DNA from: Sclerurus mexicanus
Lineage: Eukaryota; Chordata; Aves; Passeriformes; Furnariidae
Direction of reading: 5' to 3'
DNA: 64,000 bases
NCBI GenBank assembly: GCA_013396755.1
Contig: VWZF01003861.1
Span: 695,451 to 759,450, forward strand
Shown here: positions 1 through 12,940 of the stretch, piece after piece
How positions within the stretch are numbered: the first letter of the stretch is position 1
Layout: every line of letters starts with the position of its first letter
Position numbers and translations under genes: made by a program
The notes under the pieces: model-generated
Told to the model about the DNA's origin: nothing
The model's database searches: none
The model's input: the letters and a program-made list of their open reading frames with translations, nothing else

Positions 1-448
1 GAATACACATCTGAATTTTCCTGCAGGAGTCTATTTGCTGTTCAGGCTGCAGTTTTGGTTGCCTAATTCAAACATAGCCTATGTTTATTTTCAGGACACC
101 TCTTAATCAGCGGAACTTGGCATTTTTTGGGGGCAACAGAGCATGTTTTGTCCATAAGAGGTTGGGAAGACCCACATGGTGTGTGCTCCAACCACTGATG
201 TCTCCTTAGCATCAATAAAACAAAACAATTTTAATTAGAACCACGCGAAAATTATCAGTTTGGCAAAGCCGTGTTGCTTTTAAACCAAAAACGAAATTGT
301 TGGAAGCAAAGTGTCAAACCTGGCAAAGCTCCGTCCTCACAAAAGCTTCACACTTCTGAAGTTCTTCAAATGCACTCTCTGATATTTTCCAACAAGAAAA
401 GAACAGCAAAAAAAGTCCTCATTTGATTTGAAATGATTTTTTACTTAC
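1..448. other. Non-coding stretch, nothing recognised
   Basis: AT-rich single-copy-looking DNA at the window edge. No open frame with a recognisable domain, no interspersed repeat and no RNA-like fold was seen. It runs directly into a short CR1 tail. Confidence 0.6.
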
Positions 449-509
449 AGTAACTGGAACTAGATGATCTTAAAGGTCCCTTCCAACCTTCACCATTCTA
501 TGATTCTAA
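449..509 (+). mobile_element. CR1 LINE 3' tail, short fragment
   Basis: This piece holds only the last ~60 bases of a CR1 retrotransposon in sense orientation. It contains the diagnostic run 'ACTAGATGATCTTAAAGGTC', then 'CCTTCCAACC' and the 3' end 'ATTCTATGATTCTA'. CR1 reverse transcription starts at the 3' end and usually stops early, so a tail-only copy is expected. It has no coding potential. Confidence 0.85.
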
Positions 510-1034
510 ATACTTTAAAAGTTGGAACTTTTGATACTAAACAATATTTAAAACAGAAAATTCCATGATTGGCAGAGAATTAATGATTTTGGGAGGGGGC
601 AGGACATGCTGGTGGTCTCTTAGCACCTGTTTCTACACTAATCAGTCTCTGATTTCTGCAGGGACCTCACATTCTGCCATTAGTGGCAATGTATCATATT
701 ATTAATTTATATTAAATTTGATGAAATGTTCTGTTGCTCGGCAGGGTTTCACTCACCATTGTGAATGAGCTACATATTAGGATCGAAGCACCCACACGTG
801 AAGTTTGTGTTGAAAAAACCCCTCTAATAACAACAACAAAATAACTGAATGGTTTTGAACAGTCTCCCAAACCACTTCCCAGCCTTTCATGTTGAGCAGC
901 TACTGCCCCAACCCGAGTCCACCAACCTGAGGGTCTCCTTATCTTCTCAAGGGTGTTTATTTTATGAGAGAGTGAACCTGTCCTCATGTATAAGCCTTGG
1001 TTCTCACCTGAGGGTGTGTGAGGCCAAGGCTGAG
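510..1034. other. Non-coding stretch between CR1 pieces
   Basis: No repeat or gene recognised. A 169-codon minus-strand frame (712-1221) crosses this stretch and the following CR1 tail. It shows no domain, signal peptide or low-complexity coding pattern and is taken as chance. Confidence 0.6.
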
Positions 1035-1202
1035 CCATGGAATGAGAACAGGGATGTTGTGAGGTTCCATTCCCGGAGACAATCAAAAGATGTCTGGACA
1101 CGGTCCTGTGCAAGTGGTTCCAGGTGGCCCTGCTTGCGCAGTGGGATTGGAATGTATGATCATCCGAGATCCCTCCCAACCTCAAACACTGTGATTCTGT
1201 GA
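1035..1202 (+). mobile_element. CR1 LINE 3' UTR fragment
   Basis: A diverged sense CR1 tail. Recognisable steps are 'GATGTTGTGAGGTTCCAT', 'AGATGTCTGGACACGGTCCT', 'AGGTGGCCCTGCTTG', 'GATCCCTCCCAACCTC' and the end 'CTGTGATTCTGTGA'. The many substitutions and the wording 'GGCCCTGCTTGCGCAG' suggest an older subfamily than the copies carrying 'CTGCCCATGGCAGGG'. The 5' limit is soft (about 20 bases either way). Confidence 0.85.
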
Positions 1203-1601
1203 ACAATATCCTGTCACCCACCTACTGTGCAGGATAGGCAGAAGACGAGGAACAAAAAGAACATAAAGTAAGATATGGACCCACCAGAGCCTTTTTCTCA
1301 GCACTTAAATGCCACGTAAGGTCTGGCCGAGGACTTTGGAAACAAAGTCACACACTGATTTATCTTAATTTCATTTGCAGTAGCATAGAAATGATATGGG
1401 CTAAAACAGAAGAAGGCAGCTACCTGAAAAGAAGAACTCAGGACTTATTCTTTGGTCTTTCAGATGCTGAAACACCATTTATCCTGCAGAGAAACACTTC
1501 AGAAATAGGATGAAAAGTGTAGTCTAAAGGGAAGAGGATAAAGAAAGTCATTAGAAATGGATTGCTCTGCCCCTCCAACATGACACACATAATTCTGAAG
1601 G
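1203..1601. other. Non-coding stretch, nothing recognised
   Basis: About 400 bases of AT-rich DNA without an open frame of note or a repeat that I recognise. Confidence 0.6.
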
Positions 1602-1752
1602 TCAGAGAATCACAGAATGGTTTGGTTGAAAGGGAGCTGAAAGTTCACCCAGTTCCAACGTCCCTTCCATGTGCAGGGAAACCTTCCACTAGATCAGGTT
1701 GCTCCAAGCCCTGTCCAACCTGGCCTTGAACAGTTCCAGGGATGGTTGTTGT
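1602..1752 (-). mobile_element. CR1 LINE 3' UTR fragment, antisense
   Basis: It begins with the inverted tail 'AGAATCACAGAATGG', then 'TTCACCCAGTTCCAACG', 'AAACCTTCCACTAGATCAGG', 'TTGCTCCAAGCCCTGTCC' and 'AACCTGGCCTTGAACA'. This is the last ~150 bases of a CR1 inserted on the minus strand. It belongs to the same broad group as the copies at 8.6, 42.9 and 48.8 kb. The element is 5'-truncated at the right end. Confidence 0.93.
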
Positions 1753-2918
1753 CTGTCTTTGTGGGTAGAAGATATTGGATGCCAAGACCTTTTTTTTCCA
1801 ATAGTTGGGACATACGAAGCAGGAACAGATGGCTGTGAGGGGAACTAAAACCAGCCCCAAGGACTCACCACTCCCCGAAGTAATTGTGCCTGAGGGTTAT
1901 TAAACAACCTGCCAGAGCACATGCTGCATTTACCACCCTGTGATGTTTATAAAAGCAAGATAAGGAACGTTCCTACAAGTTATGATTTAGTCAAACACAA
2001 AGTAGACTTTAATCAGACAAGGGTTACTGCCTCCCTCCAGTGCCTGGAGAGCAGCTGGACTTGTGCCTTTAAAGGGAATGCAGCTCCTGCTCCTGCCACT
2101 TCAACCCACCCAGGAACGTGCAGTGTTTTGGTGGCATTCCAGGAGGCACCAGAAGATGCTTTTCAGCCCATAAACACTTCTCAGCATCTTCATGAAAGTA
2201 GATTGGGACATTTTAAAGGGTTCCACCTGTGCACTGGTGTGCTCACAGCTGGATGCCCATTGCCAGGGGCCCTTGGGCAGTGATGGGATTTAGTCCTGAC
2301 CCTTTCCCAGCTCCAGGGAGTCGAAAACACTGGGACTTGCTAAGGCTGAGGGCGAGCCCCGATATCCAAGGTTTATCCTCTTTATGGAATATTCAAATAG
2401 TGCAAATCAGTTCCCTCGGAAAGTAAATTTTGTGATCTGGAGCAGAGTCAGCCCAGTGATGTATTTGCCATTTTACAGCCGTGCCTCCTGCCCACAGCTG
2501 GGTCCAAAAGAGGAGAGTGCACCCTTGGGAGGTTTAGGGAAGTGGAGAGAGATGGGATGGATCCTAATCCTGCAGCCTACACACTCAGAGACTCACAGGG
2601 TCAGTGCTCAGAAAACACAGTTCTAAAAATATTTCAATCATCAAAGCTAAAGGGGATGCCATTCCCATAATCTTACCTTGTAAAGCAATTTCAGAGAGAA
2701 AGAAGCACGCAGCTCTTCAAAGAGAGAAACAATAACCTGAGCCTTTAGTTGAGCAGTCTGACAGTAAAAGACCATTGAAAGATGGGCATGGCAAAGAGAA
2801 AAAATTGTTCAAAATGTCTTTCTTCATCTTATACTTGTTATCGGAGATAAACATAAGTGAAAAACACTGAAGAATGGAATCTTCAATGTCCCACAGGGGC
2901 TTTTTGTAGGGGTATGTG
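1753..2918. other. Non-coding stretch, nothing recognised
   Basis: This part is somewhat richer in GC than its surroundings (about 2.05-2.55 kb). Several overlapping plus-strand frames of 65-120 codons occur, none with a recognisable domain. No splice-bounded exon could be argued from sequence alone. Confidence 0.55.
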
Positions 2919-3114
2919 GTGACAGGACAAGGGTGAGTGGCTTCAAACTGACGGAGGGCAGGTTTAAAGGAGGCATCAGGAAGATTCTCTCCCATGGGGG
3001 TGGCGAGACACTGGATCGGGAACAACAATCCCCAAAAACTGGAACAACAATCCCCATGACAAGGGGATCGGAATTAGGTAGTCTTGAAGTTTCCTTCCAA
3101 CCCAAACCACTATG
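2919..3114 (+). mobile_element. CR1 LINE 3' UTR, internally deleted and duplicated
   Basis: A sense CR1 marked by 'GACAGGACAAGGGTGAGTGG', 'TTCAAACTGACGGAGGGCAG' and the end 'TTCCTTCCAACCCAAACCAC'. The middle of the usual 3' UTR ('GGCCCTGGCACAGG' through 'CCATGGCAGGG') is missing. In its place a 16-base unit, GGAACAACAATCCCCA, occurs twice (3019-3034 and 3041-3056), so the deletion join was followed or accompanied by a small tandem duplication. Confidence 0.88.
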
Positions 3115-3984
3115 ACTTCCACCTATCCCTTGAAGAAAACAGCATTTAATTACCCCGTTTCAGTTGTCCTTTTCTGTGGAAGAGGGAACACAAAGCTCCT
3201 TGAGCAGGGGCACGGTAAAGGATGAAGGGCTTAAAACCAGCAGAGGCCAATGAATAACAAAGAGAACGATAATCACAGGCAAGCACCTGAAATGTTTAAT
3301 TGCAAGCTGAGCCCCCATTTGTTTAAAGACAATGTAGATTTGTGGCACTGAACTTTGTGCAAATTGCCACGGTGGCTTTCCAATGCTCATTGGGCTTGAG
3401 CTGAGCAACATGATGGATAGTTCAATTTACTGAGTAAACCAAGAGCTCTCCTGGAGTTTTAGATGCTAATCTTCTGATTGAACTCAATTGCCAAGGAGAC
3501 CTGCCCTACAAAGTTTGCTAATAAGAATTGATCCAGCTATTGATAAGGATTTAAAAGGTTGATGCAGGATATTAACAAGTATTGAATTTAAGTGCTCCCC
3601 AGATGCTGTTACAGGGAAAGCGTAAGGCTGTTTCAGGCCTGTGGAAAAATTAATAAATATCATCTCTCTATTAAGTGATATCTGATACATTTCATTAAGG
3701 TCAGGGCACAACCTTTGTGAGTTAGCAAGTGGCTCATGAAAATCTGAGATGTGAGAGAGGAATAAAAAGTACATGCCATTGATGTGTATATTGAATCACA
3801 TAATATAAGGAGTAATCAGAACACGCAGGATAAGAGATGCTACATAAATTAATCAATTACAAGCCCCTTTTTTGGTTAAGATCTTTATAATTTTCTCAGT
3901 AAACTCATAAAGCTTCTCAACATAGGAGGTCAAAAATGGAATAAGAGCTTGCAGACATTTTCATGCTGGTTCTTCAGTCCCTCT
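3115..3984. other. Non-coding stretch, nothing recognised
   Basis: AT-rich DNA with two domain-less minus-strand frames of 83 and 96 codons. No repeat recognised. Confidence 0.6.
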
Positions 3985-4139
3985 GTGGTGGATTCATCAT
4001 CCTTGGAAGTGTTCAAAAAATGTGTGGATTTGTTTGCTGAGGACACAGTTCAGCGGTGAACATGGTGGTGGTGCTGGTTGATGGTTGGACTTGATCTTAA
4101 AGGTATCCTCCAACCTTAATGATTCCATGATTTTGTGAC
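3985..4139 (+). mobile_element. CR1 LINE 3' UTR fragment, second subfamily
   Basis: Sense CR1 tail of the subfamily whose 3' UTR reads 'GGTGGTG...TGGTTGATGGTTGGACTTGATCTTAAAGG'. It starts near 'CTGTGGTGGATTCATCATCC' and ends with 'AATGATTCCATGATTTTGTG'. It shares this wording with the copies at 14.2, 18.2, 20.3 and 35.7 kb and differs from the 'CCATGGCAGGG' group, so at least two CR1 lineages have inserted in this window. Confidence 0.88.
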
Positions 4140-7100
4140 TCCGAGGGAGGTCAAGGCATAGGATGTGGCTGAGATCAGGAGGTGATAGGTTTGGTCCTGC
4201 TGTGAGTGTGTGATCAGCACAACAGAATCAATACACGGTGAGAAATGCTCTGAGACCCTCACTGGGCTTTCTAATAAAGCATCTTTCCAGCTGTATGTGT
4301 TTATTCAAAGAAGTTATTTATTGCATGGAAGTTCCTCACAAGCTGCCTGTGTCACACATGGTGATTGACACAAACCACTCCACCTTTAGAGATTAATTCC
4401 AGCCCTGAAAAATTTATAAACACTGTGCAGAGCCTTTTATCCCATGTAATTTCCACTGGAGTAGACATGAATGGAGAGGAATGATGAATGCTGGAAGAGG
4501 CACACAGGATAGGCACTGTGAGTAATAATATTTTATTTTATTTTATTTGGCCAATAATTAGAAGCTTTGTGTTTGAAGTCTGTTGCAGATTTAAAGAAGC
4601 TGGACAGGGCACAGCCTGCCTGGCCATAAATCTCATTTTGGAAAGCCCTGACATAGCAGGTTGTATCATGACACGTCCAGGTTTTTAATGGCAGTTTGAG
4701 CCATCTCTGCCTTTTGATTGAAAGCCTACAACATGAGCTGGGATCTAGGGACAAAAGGCCTTTTAAATAGTCATAAAATCTGCCTTGATGCACCTGCTAT
4801 CACCTTCCTGACCCTGTAGGTAGTAACTTTATCTTACACCTTGTACCGCATGCAAATTGGAAGTGGTGCTGTGATTGAGATTTTACCTCGCTGAATTGCC
4901 AATGCTTAAAATTGATTATGGTAGAAATTCTTGAGTGAAGTGAAATCAAATCTCAGAAAGCCTGGCCCTGTCTTCTGGGTTTTTTTGGGTCTTGTCTCTG
5001 GGAGACGCTTTCAGAGAGAGGGAAAACAATCCCAAAACAAACCCCTAAGCACCTAAAACTATTCCTTACCAGTAAAGTGAATTCAAGGTTAGTGCTGTGC
5101 TTCTAACCCCTGCTGAGCAGGAAAAGTGGCATTTTGGCTCTGACATCACGTTCTGCTCCTGGATTTAAATCTTTCCTAGGTTTTGCTCTCTTCACTGACG
5201 ACCTGTACCCATCTTTTGGTCTGAAAGGGAGGTCAGACAAGATTAAGGGGAAGGGAGCAGCAAAAGGAGGTGGGACACAATTTTTCCACGCGTGCATTGC
5301 AGAAAAATGTGCCCTTTTGGTGCCACAGGGGAGAATTTTACACAAGTCATCACATTTAGTGTTGGAGTCATGAAGCAATGGCACTGCTCTGCTATGACAA
5401 TGTGCTCCAGTAAAACAGCAGTGGTTTTTATTTATATGTGTATTGAAAACAGTTTCAGCAAGTAAACCATTGCAGATTTATAATAACTGGCTTTTTTATG
5501 CTCCCCCCTTTGAGTGATGTAAAAAGAGAGATTAAGGTGCTCGGAGAAGACTAAAGTGTGGGAAAATTTTAAGAAGACAGTGGAGAGAAGGGATTTTTTT
5601 AGCAGAAAAATCTGTATTCTTCCTCCTTGGGTATTTTAAAATCCTCTTATTTGAAACGTGAAACCACTGGAAAATAAAAAAGGGAATTCCTCTTTTTATA
5701 CAATGTCGTACGTCTGGATGTGGCTGTTCCTTGCCTCGTAGGTAAAAATGTCTGAAGTGATTTGACCACAGTTTATGGAGAGTTCAGCCACCTGCTGGCA
5801 GCAGATTTAGGGCTTGGGATTGGGACTTAACATTTAAGTCTCGTTTATGCAACATCCTGCCTATGTATCAATTAAAGACTCTCTTAAAGATTAACTTCCC
5901 AAAGTGTTTTGGAGATTTAACCGTGCACAGCACCTGACATGAAGGTGTCCTGTGTTTTGGAAGAGCCTTAGGAACGATCAAACCTGTATCTTAGTTTCCA
6001 ACACCCCCTTTCCACGACTCCTTGAAAAAAAGAGGAAGGAAAAGATCAATATTTCAAAAATTGCTGAAATCCGTTGTGGCAAAACCTCGTATTTCACAAT
6101 TTTACATGTAAACTGATCTGCTACATCTGCAGGTGCATTATCTTTCCTTGCTCTGGGGCAAAAAGCCTCTGCTTTCCCATGTCCTAACACTTCTCTGCTT
6201 TGTATTTTTTGCTAGCTAAGAGCACGTTTGCCCCAGGCTTTCACAGGGGGGTTAATGTTAATATATAAAACTGGAAAAAAATTAGGTAATAGTACTTCCT
6301 GCCAGCACGACAACAAATCCTTTGGAAACCCTGAGATTTTGAGAAGCTTTGTGTGGGTTACAAGTGTGTAGGGAAAAGGGGAGGTGAGTGGGAAGACTCC
6401 CACATGCTCCACTGCTCTCCAGCCTGGTGCCAGTTCCCTTCTTCACCAGCAACAGGAGCATCTTTGGGAATGACCACCCCTTGTTCTGACTGTCCCCAGC
6501 CAAACCCTCTCCTCTGAATTGCCTTCAAACACCACCAAATCTAAAGCGTGAAAAGACAACAAGGTGGCAGGCAATGGTTCCCTTAACAAAACAGTGAAAG
6601 GAGAGGGGAATAACACACAGTTAATCCTTGTTTCTCTGCTGCAGCTGCAATGGCCACAAGAGCAGACCTTGATTGTAATCAGCACAGGTCTAATGCTTGC
6701 AAAGCAAATAAAAGCTCACTGGATTTTGCTGTGCCTGGGTTCTCACTGCCCTCTTTCCTGGGTAATTAAAACTGCTGTTGCTCCAGCCCACACCTCTTGC
6801 CAGGGAAGGCTTTAATGCACCGGGATGGGAAATAACCTTTAATGCAATGTCACAGATAACAGTTTTCCACTGGGAGGTTTCTATTTTGGGGTTGCAAATC
6901 AAGCTGAACCTGTTGGACTGGTGTTTGCATAATCCAGCTGCTGCCAGGATGGAGAGTGGGGACCAGGTAGGAGGTGACTGGGTAATGGCATTCACTGGCT
7001 GAAGAAATGGAGGTGGGGCTGTTGTGCCAGACAAATTTAGGCACTGCAGGAATATGGGAAATTCAGAGAGGGATGAGTGATTGAAAAGCTGGGGTATAAT

Positions 7101-7588
7101 TCCACTGCAAAAACGTAAATGTCTGTGGTAGAGGTGTTTTATCTCAGATGCTTCTCCAGGGTTCCCTTTGGACTCCCTGGACCTGCGAGTGGTGTCTGGA
7201 GACAATTCATCTCATCCTAAAACAGACATCCAAGACAGGCCCACAGAGCTGCATCCTTTCCCCTGAGTGCTACAGGGACTGTAGGCTGGCTGATCCATGG
7301 GTAAATGCCTATTACAGACGGTGACTGATACATGAGCTGAATCCAACCACTGTGATCAGCGTGCTTTAATTAATTAGAGGAGATGAACAAGCACGTTATC
7401 TGAAAGGAATATCTGGCTACAACCTCTGCTGCTCTCCATTCAGTGTACATGAAACCCAGCCTTTGGCAAGCATGGATAGCAGGCAGCTTAAAACACTTCT
7501 GGTTGTCTAGAACTTTGCTGTGTGTGAATAATGCTTGGGTGTCACAATCAAATGGTTCTCTGAGCAACTTGGTCTCGTGACAAGTGTC
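4140..7588. other. Non-coding stretch of 3.4 kb
   Basis: No interspersed repeat recognised. It contains a short (TTTTA)n tract and several chance frames. The longest, 171 codons on the minus strand (6690-7205), overlaps two other frames and has no domain, membrane segment or signal peptide that I can identify. Confidence 0.6.
4531..4548. repeat. (TTTTA)n microsatellite, short
   Basis: Three to four units of TTTTA following 'TAATAATA'. The tract is too short to be strongly unstable. Confidence 0.85.
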
Positions 7589-7628
7589 TCTAGATGGTCT
7601 TTCAGGTCCCTTCTAACCCAGTCCATGA
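7589..7628 (+). mobile_element. Possible CR1 tail fragment
   Basis: Forty bases reading 'TCTAGATGGTCTTTCAGGTC' then 'CCTTCTAACCCAGTCCATGA' match the end of a sense CR1 just before the terminal octamer repeats. The piece is so short that chance or a different relic cannot be excluded. Confidence 0.55.
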
Positions 7629-8571
7629 TCACACAGAGCTGTGATTTCAGGTGCTGATCTGACATAGCAATCAGAAATGTATGTTGGTTCAGACATTGCA
7701 AGTTTACTGGGGAAAAGGATTTTTGCAGAGGACATCACTATGAGCTATGGCTGAAGTCCATGAGAAGTTGTCAGAGGTATGTGCTTTTATGATCCTGAAA
7801 ACAAATTTATATTGGAGACCTAATAAAAGTACATATCCTTGGTGAATTCTTGCTAATGGGAATGACTGATCAATGAAAGTGGACAGTCCTGTCCTCAAAG
7901 GCCATGAACAGCCTGTGCCCCTCTTCGTAGTCATGAACAACAAAGAGTAATTAAAAATGTAACGAAGAACCCTCTTATTTCAAAACATATTAAGTTGAGG
8001 AATGGGTACTCCTCAGAGATTGTTTTTAATTAAATAGTCTGCTTTCTTTCTCTCTCTTGTACTTTTATTTTTATTTCTTTTAATTACCAAACATCCTAAC
8101 TAAGTCCAGTCTGTTGGGAAGTCTGTTCAAGAGACAGAGCACAGTGTGTGGAGATGGAGGGAAATAAAACCAACCCTCAGAACCTGGTTTTAATAAAGCA
8201 AAACATTCCTTCAATGCCAGCTGGCTAATTAGTGACAGGGACAATTTCTCCCAGGCAAAGTAATTATCAGAAGCAAGGCCAGAGGGCACCTCACATATCC
8301 CATATAATAAACATTCTTTGATATCACGGTAAAGGTTGCCAGGTAGAGAAACTGAAAGGATAATCTTGATTGTCAGCTGTGTGCAGGGTGGCTCTGGGAT
8401 GAAGGATACGTTCCCCATACTCCTGGAGCGGGGAATATCTCCCAGGGCAGGACTCAAACAGAAGCAACTAATCTGGCAGGAGGTGTCTGAAAGTGGTCCC
8501 GGACCTGCACATCCACGAGCATCCTGAGATGCACTGGATTCCTGGTTTCCAAAATACCTGCTGTCACCAGT
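7629..8571. other. Non-coding stretch, nothing recognised
   Basis: AT-rich. A 164-codon minus-strand frame (8080-8574) ends against the next CR1 and shows no recognisable domain; it is treated as chance. Confidence 0.6.
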
Positions 8572-8793
8572 CACGGAATCACAGAATCATGGAATGGTTT
8601 GGGTTGGAAAGAACCTTAAAGATCATCCAGTCCCACCACTGCCATGGGCAGGGACACCTTCCACTAGCCCAGGTTGCTCCAAACCCTGTCCAAGCTGGCC
8701 TTGGACACTCCCAGGGATCCAGTGGCAGCCACAGTTTCCCTGAGCATCCTGTGCCAGGGCCTGCCCACCCTCCCAGGGAAGAATTTCACGTGG
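8572..8793 (-). mobile_element. CR1 LINE 3' UTR, antisense
   Basis: Clear minus-strand CR1. It begins 'CGGAATCACAGAATCATGGA' and 'TGGTTTGGGTTGGAAAGAAC', passes 'CTGCCATGGGCAGGGACACC' and 'GGCCTTGGACACTCCCAGGG', and ends after 'GGGCCTGCCCACCCTCCCAG'. This is the variant I associate with songbirds. It is about 220 bases and 5'-truncated, with relatively few indels, so it is probably one of the younger copies. Confidence 0.96.
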
Positions 8794-11549
8794 ACTGAGC
8801 TGGCTGCAGCCTGGGATTGCATCCCACAAAATGCCAGCAAAGGACATCTCTGCTACATGTCATCATTAACTCCCAGCCATCACCACCCATCAGGGTCCTG
8901 CTTTGACCTTTAAAGCAACACCTTTCAGAATAAATATTTCATGTAACAAATGTGTTTCTTCGCTGTGCACCAAGAGCTGAGACCCTGATAAACATCTGAG
9001 CTTCCCTGCCCACATTCAAAGTGGCAGCTTGGGCTCAGAATTTCCTCTGTACAGTCTCACATGCTCAGTCAAGAAAAAGGTTTTAACAATGAGACAGAAA
9101 GCCTACCTGGTTATAGATATCCCAAGGATGTTGGGATAAATTTGGATCCAACTTAAATAAAAAAGTATTATTCCACTGCCTTCGAAGGGAGACGAAGAAG
9201 CCTCAACTCATTAATTCACTACTAAATGAAGATAAACATCACTGACACTGAAAAGGTAAATTTTTTTCCCAGCATTTATTTCTGAGGAATAAAAAAAAAT
9301 CCAACGTTTAGTTTTTATTTTTTTATTTAAATTAACTTCAGATAAAAGTATTCTTTTTTCCCCTCAAATTTCCACAGAGCTAATTTTAGTTATTATTTTC
9401 TTGAGAAGGTGGAGTAAAAGCTGCATACTTGAATACTGAAATAGAGCTGTTTTTCACAATTTCTGATTCACTGCAGATGGCAAAAAATTTGTGTTCTAAC
9501 TTGAAATCAGAGAAGAGTTTTCAAGATATTCAGTGTAGAGATAGAGTCTGTTGTTCACCTGGCAACACAGTGATGCCTTAGGAATATTTAGTGCTGAACA
9601 TACTTTGTACAGGTTGTGTCTGAAAAAAAACCAAAGCAACACTGAAAGTGCAGTTAAAGTTATTCTAAAGTCTGAAAACACTGTGTCACCTTAGTTTTCA
9701 TTTCTACCTGATAAATTAAACTTCCACCCTGTTTTTTGATTGCATTAGTAATTGTTATTCAGCCTATTGATACCTTTCAAATGGGCAGCAAGGCAGCACT
9801 GGGTTTTACCTCTCTGTTGCAGTAGCCCTCTGCTTAGTCTGCTGAACACTCCTCAAACCCAATTTTTCCAGGTTCTTTTCCCTGTAGGAACTCAGAACTG
9901 CATAAACATGAATGGAATCATTTTCCACCTCCACGGATCACTGATCAGCTTTCAGGTAGGAAATGGAACATGAAGAATTTAAAATTAATTCAGTGCTTTG
10001 TCTGATAGGCAAAATATGAGATGTATTAGTGATGTTAGAGGCCCCCTTAGCTAAGCTGGTCACTCTGGATCCTTGGAGAGGTACAGGCAGTTTAAAAAAT
10101 GACTCTTCTGACGTATTTTAGATGTTCACTTTTGGACCCCCTGCCTTGCAAGAGACTCCTCTGTGTCTCTTTGCCCTACACCTCCACTGACTCTAAAATA
10201 ATGTTTTTTTAATGTTCCCTTTTTCAGATACAGAGATCTACAGATTTATGCCAACACCTGTTCTGATGAATCCAGCCCAGTGAAGGGAAAAAGCACCCTG
10301 GAGAACAGTCTGTGTGCCTACACAACCCTGATTTACCCTCACTGGGGTCCACTCTGGGAACTGAATATCATCAAACCAGAACTTCAGACTTGTGGCAGGT
10401 CTTCAGCTGAGGATTCAGTAAAGTCTGACTGTCTTATCACCCTGCTTTCTTCTCCAGATTAATCTGAAGCCTTTGATGAAGGAGGAAGACTCTGATTTTC
10501 TAGTCTAGGCACTAATTACAGTTCCCAGAGCACCTTTTCAGAAGAGTTGCTTTTCAGGCCATGGAAATGAAAAGGTATTTTGACAGTTTCTTGTGAGGAA
10601 AGGATTCCCAGCTCTGGAGACAACAGTGTCAAAGCCATTTGCTTGCAGCACTGTGTGAAGTGCTGGTGTCTGGAGAGGGACAAGAGTTTAAACCATGTCA
10701 CTCTCACATCTTCAGTCTACTTTGTCCTATCAGCAGCTTCACTACAGCCCTTACAGCACTCAGAGGCATTTTAGTCTTTGTTCTGAGGTGGCAAATTTCC
10801 CTTAGACATTACAGATGGAGCTTTCATGTCCAACAGCAAATCTGGACTGTGTTATGAGAAGGTTTAGCTGAGGTCTGTACAGAGTCAGGTTCTCTGTGCA
10901 GTCAGCAATGCCAAGGAGGTGCTTTTAGTCTTTCCTACTAATTTCTGGTTTTAGACCTGGTGAGAATGATCAGCATGAAGTGTCCAGACCAAGACCACAA
11001 TGCTTTCCTGGGAATAAATTCCTGTATTTCCTATTGGGATACACATTACTCATTTATTAGAGTGGTTTAACCAGCCAACAAGAGCACAGGAAAGGGCAGA
11101 TGTTCCTACAGGGAGGTGCTGACATGTGTCCCAGGACAAATGTCCTCAAAGGATGTCTCAGAAACAGAAACCAGCTTTATATATTTGGTGGCCTCAAGCT
11201 GAGCTGACAGCAATATTTAGGGTTCATCCCAAGAGTCATCTTCAACAATCCCTCACCACTGAGCTCTTCTAACCCTAAAGTCACCTTCCTTCAGAGTCCC
11301 AATCCCGTGGTGGTGAAAGCATCTTCAGGACATGTCTTGTCTGTCCCAAATTTGCCTCTGCCAATGAGCAGCTGACATGGACGGTGAGCTGCAGAAGGAC
11401 TGGAAGTGAGGCACTGGGAAATGTGGAATTGCTGAGGATGTGGATGGCTGCCAGCACTGAGAGAGGTACACCGACAGTGAAAATGGTATGTCAATTCAGG
11501 GTCCAGACTGCTCTTAAGCTTATTTGAGCTCTTTGTATAACATCAGTGT

Positions 11550-11565
11550 GTATATATATAAATAA
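11550..11565. repeat. Short (TA)n tract
   Basis: A few TA units within 'GTGTATATATATAAATAAG'. A minor low-complexity spot. Confidence 0.75.
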
Positions 11566-12940
11566 GTGTATAGATTCAGTTCCACTAGTGGTATAGGAAC
11601 CTTCTGGTTATGGAATTCTGGTGATATCTCTCCCCTAGAATGGGGAGGCAACTCCAGCAATTTATTTTTAATGTAAGCTAAAAATTAATCCAAAACCACA
11701 TATACATCTATTGGTCTCCAGAGCTACTCTACTCTTTGGTGCAGCACCAAGCTGTGCTTCTTCACCCAGAGTGTCTCTGTGACCCTGACATGCTCCTGCC
11801 TGCACAGGGACCTGTCTCTGTCCACTGATGGTTCCAGAAGCACTGCCCTGAACCCCTGTGGGAGGACAAGCCTCCAGGTTCCTGGTGGAGAGCACTGAGC
11901 CAAGGCTGTGTCACAGGTTTCCAATAAAATCCACTCTGTGGTTATGTGAAACCCCGTTTTGTAACTTTTAGCTGCCTAAAAAGAGCTGCCGAGCTTTGTC
12001 ACTCCCATGCCAGAGGTTCGTTTCCCCATGAACCTGTTTATGGCCCTTCCTTGACCTCTGGTCTTTCCTGCCAGCACTATCTGATGCCATCAATTGATCT
12101 CTCTGGCTCACTGCGTGGTGGAGCCAGCAAATTCATCACACTCGTTTTCCATGCCCAAGGTCACATGGAGCCCCCTAATGACATGATATTTACCTGATAA
12201 ACATTTACAGCCCCAAACATTAGTTATTAATACAGGAGGCAGTTGGTATTTGTATTAGAGCACTAATTAAAATGCTCATTTCTAGTACAGTCATGTGTAT
12301 TACCCAGAGCACGGAATGATTTATGGCAGTGACATGTTTCAGACAGCAGAAATGTTTGCTGGAGGAATATTTCTTCTGATGGCTTTTTTCCTATTGCCTT
12401 TATGGCAAAACAATCCTGTTTTATAATAGAGAATAATCTTATTTGTCTCTCCACGTCTAAAATCATAAAAGACTATTTGTTTCTGAAGTGTAATTGCTTG
12501 GAACACTAACACAGAAGCCATTTCAAGGCAGAGTGATTTTGCTGGGGTCTATTTGGTTGGTCATAACGTAACCAGCAGCTAAAAATGTGCTAAGAGAGGA
12601 AAAGAAAGGGGCAGAAAACCCCTAAGAGAAAGGAAACACAAGCATACATGATTTTTTTAATTTATTTTCTCTACTAGAAGTTGAGCAGGAGAGAAGAGCC
12701 CACCACTGTCTGTTCCATGGGCCCAGGAGGGTGTTCTTACAAGGTGATTACTCAGGGAGCAAATTCTGGCTCACACTCAACCATTCATTATTTGATTTCC
12801 TCCCTCACTTTGACTGAAATATCTGAGCAGGGGTGTTTATCCAGCCGTGCTCTGGAAAGGCTTTGATGCTGTGACTATGAGCTGCCGGTTATGGAGAATT
12901 CTGTTCTGTTTGCATTGTCAACATCCTTTTTAATATCTTT

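Noticed and set aside
6690..7205. 171-codon minus-strand frame as a possible gene
   Set aside because: No recognisable domain, signal peptide or membrane segment; it overlaps plus- and minus-strand frames of similar quality. In 64 kb on six frames a few such frames are expected by chance.
8080..8574. 164-codon minus-strand frame as a possible exon
   Set aside because: No family resemblance, and it ends against an antisense CR1. No supporting splice context could be established by eye.
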